Below the pieces are notes generated by a model that was not told the DNA's origin, ran no database searches, and saw only the letters and a program-made list of their open reading frames with translations. This document shows, in pieces, positions 10,086 through 22,799 of a stretch of 64,000 nt of DNA (its first letter is position 1; each line of letters opens with the position of its first letter). Both the position numbers and the translations under genes were made by a program. Source of the DNA: Odiellus spinosus (lineage: Eukaryota; Arthropoda; Arachnida; Opiliones; Phalangiidae); contig OY987227.1 of assembly GCA_963920705.1 (NCBI GenBank), forward strand, positions 28,935,935 through 28,999,934, read 5' to 3'.

Positions 10086-10362
10086 CAGGGTTGCCGCGGG
10101 TCAGGGAAAACAGGGAAAAGTCAGGGAATTTAAAAATGAACCAATAAAAATCAGGGAATTTTAAGATATTTTAAAAAGTCAGGGAATTTAAAGATCTTTC
10201 AAGAAGCCAGGAAATTGCGATCATTATCCGCGGAAAAGATTCTCAGCTGACGGCGTGTCAGTTGTATTGATTAGAACGAAGATACGCGTGCAAGTTTGGC
10301 AGGGAAAATTGTTGGAAAAAGTCAGGGAAAAACATGCAAAAGTCAGGGAATTTGAATCTGCT
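10086..10362 (+). mobile_element. TCAGGGAA-family element, right end lost
   Basis: It starts CAGGGTTGCCGCGGGTCAGG and holds six or more TCAGGGAA/GTCAGGGAA words. Its core matches the copy at 2,053-2,372. The sequence loses similarity after about 10,362 without a clear terminal repeat. Confidence 0.6.
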
Positions 10363-10929
10363 TAAAAAAATATTTATTCTTCAAAAATTTTGAAAAAAAA
10401 TTGGGGAGCATATTTTTACATAAAAAATCCTAAAAATAATACATTTCAACGAATAGTATCCCTTTAATGTCTATCAGCCCTGTCTCAACGATGGGTAATT
10501 TCAAATCTATGGCTTGTGAATCACACCATGCCACACCAACATACTATTACTATTAACAGTGGTCTTTTTGATCAAGTTTTTCGGTTTTTCTTGTATTTTC
10601 TATTTATTAGTAGGGCGGGCTGAGTACTTACGGGAGTTTTCCTTCTAATCATAGTGTTTTATTAGACGGCAGTGAGACGCGGATGGATTATTGGTGGCTT
10701 ATAAAGATCCGAGGATTACTTTTTCGGGATATAACGTTATGGTTACGGGTGTTTGAGTTTTTTCTGGGCGTTATAAGAGCGTAATAACTATATTTATGGA
10801 ATATTAAAAGCTTATTATCAGCTATAAACTTAGGAAGCGGGTTTTTAGTATACCTTTCAAGCGCGTAAAGCCCACAATCCTTCGTATACGAAGTTAAAGG
10901 TTAGTTTAAACATTAAAAAGTAAAACAGA

Positions 10930-11100
10930 CGTCGTTGCGTAAAAAGCGCTGTTGAAGGCTGAAATACGATTGGTTTAAATTTATATTTACTTTTATTTAA
11001 ACTTTACAAAACTTTAAAAATTAATTTAAACAACAAAAACGTGTCTAATAATTGTTTGAAATTCTTGAATATTGACATTACGAAAATATATTCAAAAGCT
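10930..11100 (+). repeat. dispersed repeat (GTGTCTAA family), copy 1
   Basis: The words AATACGATTGGTTTAAA and CGTGTCTAATAATTGTTTGA recur in the same order at 49,440-49,565, and a weaker version lies near 16,190-16,260. No ends could be defined. Confidence 0.4.
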
Positions 11101-13755
11101 GTTTCATTTTTAGCTTCAAGTTTCTCTTTAATTGACTTTTGAAAAGCGTAAGTCTTATTACTCGCGTTCAACGGATCGAGTTAGGACGGACTACTTTCGT
11201 CTCAATCAAGTTTAACATGGCGTATCAATTTGCCTCAGTGTTTCCCAATACGTTAACTCCGCTTAAACACGTCTCGTTATACGGCTATACATTGAATATC
11301 CTTGAGTTGGCACCGGGGCTGGAAAAGACCTTGAATCAAATCGCGATTGTTTTATGATACTTTTTTCCCCCATCACATACCGGTCCTATAACTATTATAT
11401 CTTTTTAAATAGAGCCAATAATAAGGAACGCGCGTTCCTCTAGTTAGCTATACTCGTATCGCTATTGTAAAGGGAGCCCAAATTAATAATCGAATGCCTT
11501 ATTTTTTTAATCTATTAGGAAAGTCTCTTCATCCATTCAAATATTTTTGATTCCGCTTAATTAGTCAAAAACTAAGATTTTACTTAGAACATTTGCTGAT
11601 AATATTAAGCTACGAGAGATTTTGCTCCATTTTGCTGGGGCTTATATAATATTGGAATAATTGACGGGATTTGATTGGCTCGTATTCGCTTCTCTCCGAG
11701 CTCCCGGGATTCAAAATGGTGGTCGACCAATTAAGTTAGTACGTATTTAAATACTGTTTTTAGTAATTTAACTTTTTTATTTCCTTTGTTATAAATATAT
11801 TTTATGGTCTAAGAAATCTAAAAAATAAGTTCTATCAATCTCCCTTTAATAGACTTTACATCTATTGCTTTTTCTTAAATGAACGAAATTTTGGTAATTG
11901 GGGAATTCGCTCACGGACTCGCGAAAAGCGTTTCGGAGGCCAAGGTTATTTAATTTGTGGAAAAATGATTAAACGTTTTTTTCTTCTTGGGACGAGAAGG
12001 CGCGAATTTCGGCAACCCCCCCCCCCCCCTTCCCCCGAGTAATGGGGCTCCCAAAAGACTTTTACAGTTTGAAATATCACACCGTTTTACTGATGTAACG
12101 AGATTCTTTTCACCTTCGCTCTGCCTTTCACTTTTCTCTTCAATTTCCCAAAAATATTTTTTACATCGCTGACTTTCTTGATATCGGTTCGTCGATAATA
12201 AAAGGATGGAAATTGAGTTTGCATTTGCTATTTTACGAGGTAAATTACCACGGTAATGCTACCGTAATTTATAATTTAAAGATGCCATTATTTGAGGGGG
12301 ATTTAAAAGATGAATTTTTGAAAGCGACTGAAATTAACCTTGAAATCTAAATATCATTCGGTTGACTAAAGGGCCTTTCACATTGGCCAAATTTACTTCC
12401 AACTAGTTGGGACAACTCCAATTGCTTCGACAAGTTGGTCCGTGGAACAAAAATTGCGCAATTTGGCAAACTTCAAATTGTCCCGGAAAAATTGGATTAC
12501 TGACCCAATTTCTAGGCAACTTATCGCGCAAACTTTGGACATTTTCCGACGTATACCCCACGTGTTGGGGATTATTTTCCTTTCAATCTGGTAGCCTTTT
12601 TCTATTTTTCTTAATTCGATTGAAGATTAGGCTGCGGATTTATTAGTTTATTTCGAATAGCGAATTAAAATTTTAAATAATTTCTAAGAACCAAATATAA
12701 AATTAACCTTATTTCTAACCTTGAAATATAAATATCATTGGAAAGAAAACTTGACGTAACGAAAGATGCGTGACGTCACACCCGTAATTATTGACTGTTC
12801 GTAAAAATTGGAAGATGGAACCTCTGGGATCTATCGGTAATTTTCGCGGAACGTCACGGAGTAAGGTTCAATATAGTTTGGGTCCCCTTGCCTTATTCTC
12901 TCAGTCTTTCTCTCGTTATACGTAAAGGAAATGTAACATATAGGCATAGTTCTCCACATCTTGAACTTATTTACGGCTAGTTTCGAGATGCGGAGATCTT
13001 TAGAATTTTCGAAAGAAGCTTTTTTCGGGCATCTGCTAATTATTTTCTTAAATGTATAGGGGTTGGAGAATATCTTACAGTTTATACATTAAATACCATA
13101 ATACATAATTTTATAATTCTCCAAATTTGACATTTGGTTTTATTTACACGCGTTTAATTTCTAATTGAAATTCTTAACACGGTGGAGTTGGGCCAATTAA
13201 TCGCGATAATTAATTAGGCCAGACTAGTTGTAGGGAAAGCGACTCGCGTGAAAGGACCTTCAGTATCACCGCGAACATCTTTACCACTGGGGAAAAAGGG
13301 AGGAAAAGACATTTGGTTTTATTACACCAACCCCTATAACGCAAACAGGATGTTTTGTCTAGTTCTCCCTTTAAGAAAAATAAGAGTCAATCTAATTCGA
13401 TTTCTGATCTAAAAAAAAAAAAAAAAATAAAAAACCACTCCTGTTTTCTAAGGCAACCAATTCCACTATAAAATCTCCCCCTCGTCTAGTAAATCCCTAA
13501 ACGTAGCGTGGGTGGTTCTTGGGGCGCAACCAGGGTCATTTGGATTTAAACGTCACTTTTTCCAATTCCCCGGGTACGTTTTTGCTATAAAAAGTAGTTT
13601 AGGCCTACAACGAGAGGGATCGAAGTCTAAGAAGTTTTCCCTATTCCATCTTCTTCACCTCATCCCAACTTAAATCTACCGCGAGTCAAAATCATGCCTG
13701 ACTTTAAAGGTCAAATAAAAAGGTCAATTCGAGGAAATTCATTTTCGAAATTAAT

Positions 13756-14196
13756 CCTCCGAATTCGCGTATTTTTTGTTAATTGAATAAAATCATCGCC
13801 AATGTCAATCAGATGTTATTCGTTCGCGAACAAAATATCCATTTATTATTCGAGTTATCGTATACCCGAATTTAAGTCAAACTTTTTATTCGAACTCAAT
13901 TGTTATAGGAAATTACGAGCTATTCATTCGCCGATAAGAATGATTTTAACCCAAATTGAGATCTCGAAGCTTGAATGTAGGAATTTGGTCGAGCTGTTCC
14001 TTTCAATTTAGATGAAAAAATATAATTATTATATTTCATTCTACACGGATTTCGAGAAACGTCGTATTTTTTATCCGTTTGAATAAACGCGTAATTCGCT
14101 TATTAATCGAGCTGGAAATTTTATCTCCGTATAATTCGTAAAAAAGCCTAATTATCCATGAATATCTCGAGTTATTCGTCATCCGCGTCCGAGCTC
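13756..14196 (+). mobile_element. GAGCTC-TIR element, type B, copy 1
   Basis: The right end is CGTCCGAGCTC followed by TA; the left end is a degraded CTCCGAATTCGCG. The interior has the type-B landmarks: AATGTCAATCAGATGTTATT, ATTCATTCGCCGATAAGAA, TTTAACCCAAATTGAGATCT and GGATTTCGAGAAACG. It shares only the terminal regions with type A. Confidence 0.65.
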
Positions 14197-15149
14197 TACC
14201 TCGAATCCCTCCCAGAAATCGATTAAAAAACTAGTTTCCTCGAGCCTTCATTATCACTTTAATCTTAAAATCCGTGGTATTCCGTAATACGTAACTGAAG
14301 TCGAGGTTGGCTCGCTTCGATAGCGTCGATAATTCAACCTGAAACGGTTTTTGGAGCTTCCTTCACTCAATCGCGAAGGGCGATAAGTCTTCCCTCTTTC
14401 CTCCGTGCCAAAATCTTTTGTATACGCGCGTTGCGTCTAGTATCCCCTCGCAGAGATGCTCCTTAGATATATATATCTTACAACCTGACTAACGATTGAT
14501 TTTAAAACGAAACTATACCTTTTCTATCGCGAACGCCGGTTGATTGTTACGTTGGGAACCCTTCGTATACACTCTTAATAGGAGTAAGATTGCAATCCTG
14601 TCCAAGGTGGGACCCGTCTATCCCTATATAAAGGGGATAGGCGTACCGGGAATGTATAGCCACGCTTTCTTGGACATATTGATAAAGCGCTTTACTTTTC
14701 TACTGGTTGATATTTCAAACTGAATTCAGTTGGAAATCACTTTTCTCGGCAACGAGGAATTTGCGCGCAATTCCACCAGAGAACAAAGAATTGGTCAAGG
14801 ACGCGTGGTTTTGGGGTGAGATTCGGTATATGAGGATTCATCTGGCGTGGGCGTGGGATCGCGTTCCAGCCATTGGAGGTATTTTTCCCATCTTAATCTT
14901 GACTCTTATGTCTGATTTGGCTTCTCTCGTAGAATCGGAATAGTATTAAACTCTCCTTTGAATTATATCATTCGAAATGAAATATCTTTTTACTTATTTG
15001 CGAGAGTTGGTCTTGACTTAATGAGGCAAGATATGAATCTGATTGTTACTTAATGTTGAATCTTATTGCTTCTTAAACACGAATAGTATATATTGCAATT
15101 CTAGTTGCTCGTAAGTAATGGATGTCTCGTTGTATCGTCAGCTATTTGT

Positions 15150-15435
15150 TTCGTAATTCGCCTAGCGAGATTTTTAGGTAATTTTCTTAGAGAGATACGT
15201 TTTTTAATTTGCCTAGCGAGCTTTGTTACGTAATTTGCCTAGAGAGATATGTTTCGTAATTTGCCTAGAGATACGTTTTCAAAGTTGCCTAGTAAGATAT
15301 AAATGTTTTCAAAAATTAGCCAGCGAGGTCTTCAAAGTTGCTTAACGAGAGATAACGCTTTTCAAATTTGCCCAGCGAGAGATAAAGGTTTTGAAAGTGG
15401 CGCGGCGAGAGCTATAAGTCTTGAAAATTGCCTAA
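15150..15435 (+). repeat. decayed tandem array, roughly 30-37-bp units
   Basis: The word TTTGCCTAG(C/A)GAGA (and variants such as TTGCCTAGTAAGA, TTGCTTAACGAGA and TTTGCCCAGCGAGA) recurs about nine times at irregular spacing, each preceded by a TTTCAAA- or TTTCGTAA-type word. Unit length and sequence have drifted, so this looks like an old minisatellite. Confidence 0.6.
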
Positions 15436-16232
15436 TTGTATTATACTCTCGCCCATTTGCCCCGGTCATACACGCGTACTATTTAAATAATCCTTGGTGT
15501 TGTAATTGGTTTCTTTGAGTTTTTGTAGTGATTCCCCTCACTCTTTCCCTTTCCCCTCTTTCCCTTTCCCCTCTTATCTTTAATGGTTTTTGGCCCAAAA
15601 CGAAGGGGGGTGGGGGCAGAGAAACGGGGGTCAAATCCATCCCCCAGAAACTACGTGAAAAGAATAACCTTCTCCCAATTTCTTCTAAACGTTCTTATAG
15701 CCAAGCGGCCTTTTTCTGACCGTTACTTTTTCTAACATTTGTACGCGTTCCACCTTAAATTGGCAACGGGCGCGAAGTTTAGCGCCCAATATCTCTACGA
15801 ACGCGAATCGTATAGATGACGAGTCGCTTGACCATCGAGAAATTGGACCACTAACCTTACCCGATAGATTTTCTCTTTTTCCAACGCGATGTTCCACTCT
15901 AACTCTCTTTCTCCGATATTGCTATACACTGTATAGTTGTAGTTTGAAATGGGTGAGACTCCCAATAGGCTCGCTTCTTATTTCTTGTCGATATGTTCGA
16001 TATATAAATATACAGCCCAATATCTTGGTTCACCTACGAAATTGACTTTAACATATGTGCCCCTTTTTTCAAAGGAAGGCTCTTGATATGATTATATCTT
16101 TACTACGTACACGACCTGGAAAAGTCTGGGAATTTGAAAATGGGCCCTACAACTTAGGAAATTTATAAAGGAATACAAAAGGTTGGGAAAAACCTTAGAA
16201 ATAATTAAAACACCTAAAACGCGTCTAACAAT

Positions 16233-16267
<35 letters not shown>

Positions 16268-18009
16268 CGCTGTTGCATTTTTAGATCCAAGTTTTTACTT
16301 TAAGTTTTGTTTTGATCATTTTACCACGTACAGTTAATAATAATTATTTGTCACGTGATTAACTGTCTACAACGGTGTAACTTTTACCATTAAATCTGAA
16401 ACCCCTCCTTAGAGTCAAAGATTTTCTAGTTTTTGAGAGAACTGTTTCGTATATAAGAGACTTTCCTCCGCAGTATCACGTATAGCAATTAATTCATGGC
16501 CCGAAACCTTGTTTCGACAATCTTTAATTTCGTGCTCCATCCCTTCGTGTCAAATAAATCTATCGTATACGCTTTAAAGGGATAATGCGGCGCGATTTTA
16601 GCAGCGCCTACTTAGTTCCAATCTCAACCGCTAGAAGCTAGGGCAATTTCCAATCGCGTATCTCGACCGTTTAGAGTTTGTAGATTTTTTTTTTCCCCTC
16701 TCCTCTGGCGAAAGCTCTGACGACAAAACTTTCGGAACCACGTACCAATCGTAATTTGCCTTGTTGTAAACTTGAAGCGTGTTTTATATATATGTTTGCG
16801 TATATATTTTGAATCCGTAATTCAGCCTGATGAAATTTCTCTCGATCTTCGCGGTTGAATGAATGATATTATCCCTTTATATCTCGCGTACAAAATTAAT
16901 GATTTCGATAAAAAGCGTATTCTTTAGGACAAGACGAGTAACTCAAACCCGCTGTTTTCCCACAAGGGACATTCTGACAACGGATAAACCGATGAATATC
17001 GCGCGTTTATATTTTTGCGCCTTTAGGTACAGTGATAAATATTTGTACATTGTCACTGACAAGGAACAGGATCTTTAAAGGGGCGCTATAGTCTCCCTTT
17101 GCGTCGCGCTTAGTGATGGTAACCTAAGGTGGAAAATCTCTTTCGGGTACTGTTCCAATCGCGTAGTTCCCTTAAGCTCATTTGCGCTTGCTCAGTTCAA
17201 AGGGAGGGTGAAGAGGAAAAAAGAAATTGATTTTTCTTTATGGACTGTCTGAATTGTACAAAAAATAATAACAATAATCAGAAACTTTCTGATATTGGCT
17301 AATTTATTTAAAAGGAGAACCTCCGACCAATTATAAGACGGCCTTCTAACTTTGGCTTAATAGAATCATAGCTAAAGGCGGATGCGCGCGGCCCTATTTT
17401 CACGCGTTTTCACGCTCGCGCGCTCGTAGAAGTACCATTAGCGCGTGAAACTAGATCTGTGTGAATCCGGTTTAAATCTCTTTCTCGATTATTTTCACGC
17501 GTACGGCAGCGCGTGTCTCGGATAATTTTACGGAGCCAAAGGTAATGGGAGTCTTTGATTAGTCGAAGCTTCTCCAAGATCTAAATCCTTCCGATTTAAA
17601 AAAAAAAATAAAATAAAATCGCGATTCGTATAAGTAGCCTACGTGTCTCCAATGTTCATTTTCCCTTTCAACCTCCCTTTGGATGTACGAATAGTGTGTC
17701 TTGGGTGACTTAGAAGAAGTTAGCGGGATAATAGTTGTAGATACGCGTTGTGTATTCGCGTTACGTAAGAGTTTGCGAGGCCCGACGCGACGTGATTTAC
17801 GTATGCTGGTAGCTTCGGGAACCTTTTGGGCTTATTTTGACATCTGGATAAGAATTATGGTCCGCGCGGCTTAGATAGGGTGATTTAGCTCTAGGCCCAT
17901 GATGTCGCGTCGTGCGTGAGAAAACGCGCCAAGTCCCTTCGTTGTACTGTACGTGTATTATTTCTCCTTCATTATTCTAGGGCTACACTGTTTTAAAGGG
18001 CAAGCTTTA

Positions 18010-18476
18010 TTTTCATATTTTGCTTATCAGTTTGATTAAAAATAGACTATTCGAGGTAACTTATTCGAAGATATAGTAAAAAAACATAATCCATATCCGT
18101 TTTTATCAAAAATAACAAATTATCTTAGAATTCCAATTTTATTTTCCTGAAAAATAACGAATAAAAAGATGATTTAAAATCTTATCGTTTTATTTCTATT
18201 CTTCGAATTAAAAGTCAATTTGAAATATTTAATTCTTATATTTTCGACTAATTCTGGAAACGCGAATGTTTCTTCTCCATCGTTAAACGTTTGAATACGA
18301 ATAATTTGTAGATAAATAAAGCGGCGAAGGCTTATCTTCGTGTAAACCTTATACGTTTAACAATTATACGAATATAGAAATTTCATTGTTTTAGTTACAA
18401 AACAATTTATAGGAAAATAAACTACGTGAAAATATCCGAATAACGGAAAATAATGAGTTGATCCGATTCCGAGGTT
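18010..18476 (+). mobile_element. GAGCTC-TIR element, type A, 5'-truncated copy
   Basis: Similarity to the type-A interior begins at the GTTTGATTAAAAATAGAC word and continues to GATCCGATTCCGAGG. The left terminal repeat is missing and the right one is mutated (GAGGTT in place of GAGCTC). Confidence 0.6.
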
Positions 18477-20023
18477 GTATTGAGACAATTTTCCGCGTAT
18501 TCCGTCTGGGAGCGTTTTTAACATTCCCAGAAACTTGAATTTAAACGAAGAGATTTCTCCTTTAAGAGCTCGCCTCTGATAAATCGATTTAGGCTAAAAT
18601 TTCCCGCCGCGGGTCCTCGTATACTCGGCGTACTTACGAGGACTTAACTCCGCGAGCTTCCCCCCGTAACTTATAAATGCGTGTACAAAAGCTAGACGGG
18701 ATTAAGGCTTAATGATGTTGATGACTCCCTCGCGAAGACGTTTATGTCAAGAGTCCTTTATCCCCACCACCATCGGAGTTTGTTTTTTTCAATTTCTTTT
18801 TGGACGATCGAGGTTTTTTAATATTCTTAAAAGATTAAACGAAGCCGGTGTAAATAATTTTTATAATGTTTTCGAGTTTCTGGGTGTTATAATTATATTT
18901 AACCTAAGATAAATTTCATTTAAAATTAATTTTTTAAGCGTGTCTCAACCCAGCCGATTAGAATATAGTTATTAATATTATGAAAAAATATAATATTACG
19001 GATAGTGACGGGTTCAATTAGGGTGAACTTAAAAGATATATATACCTGTGACGTATTCACGTACACGTTGGGCGTAAAATTAGATTAAATGTTTTTTGTA
19101 ACTCATTTTTAATTGCTTTATCAATATGGTATTTATACATATATATATATTTTTTTTCTAGTTTTTTTAGTTTAAAATCAAATTATAATTCATTAAGATT
19201 TAGAAGAATCTAGTTCTTAACATTTCCCGCGTTGATAATTTTAATTAGCTTCGTTTGTTTTCAAATCGCTCCGCGTTTGAAGTTAGAGGTTAGAGGTAAG
19301 AGGAATATTTTTAATTCCTTGGACTTTTTGGGCTTTTATTTGATATATTTAGATTTCATCGTTTTTCCGTATACTTGAATTTCGCGTAAATGTTTATTTT
19401 ACACATTACTGAGGATTTCTAATTTCAATTGTTTAAATTTTTGGGTTTTTCGTAGCGAATTTCGGACTGGAATATTTTGAAATCAAATTGGTTATATCCC
19501 ATTTATTTATCCTCTTTTTCTTAAGCTAATTTTTGTTTCGCTTAAACAATTGCGATTCGCCATAACTTGGTGCCCTCTTCCTTCCTATTATCTCTACCGT
19601 TAACGCGCCCGCGCGGCTACGATAATTGGCACGATGACCGCTAGAGGCGCTATCGAACTGCCCAATCAAGATCCCTAACTATTTCAAAAATGTGGCAAAC
19701 TACGATGTAAGGCGGAAATAGCCGCTCGTCTAAATAAGACGCGTAAATTAGCAAATTGTAACATTTTCGCCGGTTTTCGAAGTTCATTCTCCCTTGAACC
19801 TCGGAAGTTCCGAGTCGAAAACATCTAAGAGAAGATCCTCCTTTATAAATTCCCGTACAAGAAACTTCCCTAGCCCGATTTTTCCTAATTCTTCATTCGA
19901 CTCACGTTTACTTTGGCCCCCCGTCCCCCGTCCCCTTCCCGCCCTGTGGCCTCTATTTTGCTAGTTTTTAGCTAGACCCTATACTTGTATAGGTTCTAGC
20001 TAGTGTTTTGAGTCGTGCTGGTA

Positions 20024-20086
20024 GTCTGAAGTCTGAAGTCAGAAGTCTGAAGTCTGAAGTCTGAAGTCTGAAGTCTGAAGTCTGAA
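20024..20086 (+). repeat. heptamer microsatellite (TCTGAAG)9
   Basis: Nine consecutive 7-bp units, eight reading TCTGAAG and one reading TCAGAAG. Confidence 0.9.
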
Positions 20087-20376
20087 GTCGGTGTCCCAGA
20101 AATGACGAAAAACGTCATCGTATCGAAAAAACATTCGTTTCTTATCCACCAGACGTCACGACGTGATGTCCCAGACAAATTTAAAATATCTATTTTTTTT
20201 TAAGATATCGATTTTCCACCAAGTGGTCTCCCGAATTTCGGAAAAAACCGCGTCGCGCTCGAAGCTTCATAGCTTTGCGATCGAGAGTTGGACGCTCATC
20301 CTCGTTACCACGGGTAATTGGTTAAACTTTAGCGAAAAACTCCTTATATCTTCATAGATATACAATACAGAAAACA

Positions 20377-20540
20377 AGTCGTTGTTAATAAAGGGTCGTC
20401 GAGAACGAGATAAAAGGTAGCTTATGAAGGTTTCGGTTCTAGTCTGTCAGTAATGAAAACTCAAAAACAACAAACAAGTCGTCGCGAACGAGATAATAAG
20501 GGAGCTTATGCGTGTTGGGTTTGAGTATGTCAGAAATAAA
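20377..20540 (+). repeat. imperfect direct duplication flanking the 14-bp satellite
   Basis: Two adjacent segments of about 70-80 bp share ACAAGTCGT, CG(A/C)GAACGAGATAA, AGCTTATG and GT(C/A)TGTCAG in the same order. The first spans about 20,377-20,459 and the second about 20,473-20,540. The second ends right at the satellite. Confidence 0.6.
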
Positions 20541-20546
20541 ATATTT

Positions 20547-22799
20547 GATTTGAAAAACATGATTTGAAAAACATGATTTGAAAAACATGATTTGAAAAAC
20601 ATGATTTGAAAAACATGATTTGAAAAACATGATTTGAAAAACATGATTTGAAAAACATGATTTGAAAAACATGATTTGAAAAACATGATTTGAAAAACAT
20701 GATTTGAAAAACATGATTTGAAAAACATGATTTGAAAAACATGATTTGAAAAACATGATTTGAAAAACATGATTTGAAAAACATGATTTGAAAAACATGA
20801 TTTGAAAAACATGATTTGAAAAACATGATTTGAAAAACATGATTTGAAAAACATGATTTGAAAAACATGATTTGAAAAACATGATTTGAAAAACATGATT
20901 TGAAAAACATGATTTGAAAAACATGATTTGAAAAACATGATTTGAAAAACATGATTTGAAAAACATGATTTGAAAAACATGATTTGAAAAACATGATTTG
21001 AAAAACATGATTTGAAAAACATGATTTGAAAAACATGATTTGAAAAACATGATTTGAAAAACATGATTTGAAAAACATGATTTGAAAAACATGATTTGAA
21101 AAACATGATTTGAAAAACATGATTTGAAAAACATGATTTGAAAAACATGATTTGAAAAACATGATTTGAAAAACATGATTTGAAAAACATGATTTGAAAA
21201 ACATGATTTGAAAAACATGATTTGAAAAACATGATTTGAAAAACATGATTTGAAAAACATGATTTGAAAAACATGATTTGAAAAACATGATTTGAAAAAC
21301 ATGATTTGAAAAACATGATTTGAAAAACATGATTTGAAAAACATGATTTGAAAAACATGATTTGAAAAACATGATTTGAAAAACATGATTTGAAAAACAT
21401 GATTTGAAAAACATGATTTGAAAAACATGATTTGAAAAACATGATTTGGAAAACATGATTTGGAAAACATGATTTGGAAAACATGATTTGAAAAACATGA
21501 TTTGAAAAACATGATTTGAAAAACATGATTTGAAAAACATGATTTGAAAAACATGATTTGAAAAACATGATTTGAAAAACATGATTTGAAAAACATGATT
21601 TGAAAAACATGATTTGAAAAACATGATTTGAAAAACATGATTTGAAAAACATGATTTGAAAAACATGATTTGAAAAACATGATTTGAAAAACATGATTTG
21701 AAAAACATGATTTGAAAAACATGATTTGAAAAACATGATTTGAAAAACATGATTTGAAAAACATGATTTGAAAAACATGATTTGAAAAACATGATTTGAA
21801 AAACATGATTTGAAAAACATGATTTGAAAAACATGATTTGAAAAACATGATTTGAAAAACATGATTTGAAAAACATGATTTGAAAAACATGATTTGAAAA
21901 ACATGATTTGAAAAACATGATTTGAAAAACATGATTTGAAAAACATGATTTGAAAAACATGATTTGAAAAACATGATTTGAAAAACATGATTTGAAAAAC
22001 ATGATTTGAAAAACATGATTTGAAAAACATGATTTGAAAAACATGATTTGAAAAACATGATTTGAAAAACATGATTTGAAAAACATGATTTGAAAAACAT
22101 GATTTGAAAAACATGATTTGAAAAACATGATTTGAAAAACATGATTTGAAAAACATGATTTGAAAAACATGATTTGAAAAACATGATTTGAAAAACATGA
22201 TTTGAAAAACATGATTTGAAAAACATGATTTGAAAAACATGATTTGAAAAACATGATTTGAAAAACATGATTTGAAAAACATGATTTGAAAAACATGATT
22301 TGAAAAACATGATTTGAAAAACATGATTTGAAAAACATGATTTGAAAAACATGATTTGAAAAACATGATTTGAAAAACATGATTTGAAAAACATGATTTG
22401 AAAAACATGATTTGAAAAACATGATTTGAAAAACATGATTTGAAAAACATGATTTGAAAAACATGATTTGAAAAACATGATTTGGAAAACATGATTTGGA
22501 AAACATGATTTGGAAAACATGATTTGAAAAACATGATTTGAAAAACATGATTTGAAAAACATGATTTGAAAAACATGATTTGAAAAACATGATTTGAAAA
22601 ACATGATTTGAAAAACATGATTTGAAAAACATGATTTGAAAAACATGATTTGAAAAACATGATTTGAAAAACATGATTTGAAAAACATGATTTGAAAAAC
22701 ATGATTTGAAAAACATGATTTGAAAAACATGATTTGAAAAACATGATTTGAAAAACATGATTTGAAAAACATGATTTGAAAAACATGATTTGAAAAACT
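20547..22799 (+). repeat. 14-bp satellite array, about 161 units
   Basis: The unit TTTGAAAAACATGA repeats almost without change for 2,253 bp. Two groups of three consecutive variant units (TTTGGAAAACATGA) begin at 21,445 and 22,481. They are exactly 1,036 bp or 74 units apart, so a large block was probably duplicated inside the array. The unit contains no stop in any - strand frame, and 14 is not a multiple of 3. All three - strand frames therefore stay open and read a 14-residue peptide repeat (MFFKSCFSNHVFQI). Those frames are a consequence of the repeat, not evidence of a gene. Confidence 0.97.

Larger units (their letters stand above)
7802..20020. other. gene-free, repeat-rich interval
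   Basis: I find no exon I can support in these 12 kb. The open frames are all under about 80 codons and lack domain patterns. The interval holds copies of several short inverted-repeat families, a decayed tandem array near 15.2 kb, a C14 run at 12,016-12,029, an A27 run at 16,237-16,263, and scattered repeat pieces (for example TCAGGGAA-like words near 16,110). The stretch at 12,370-12,640 holds CAACTAGTTGG- and CAAGTTGG-type words in both orientations and may be another degenerate element. Confidence 0.55.
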
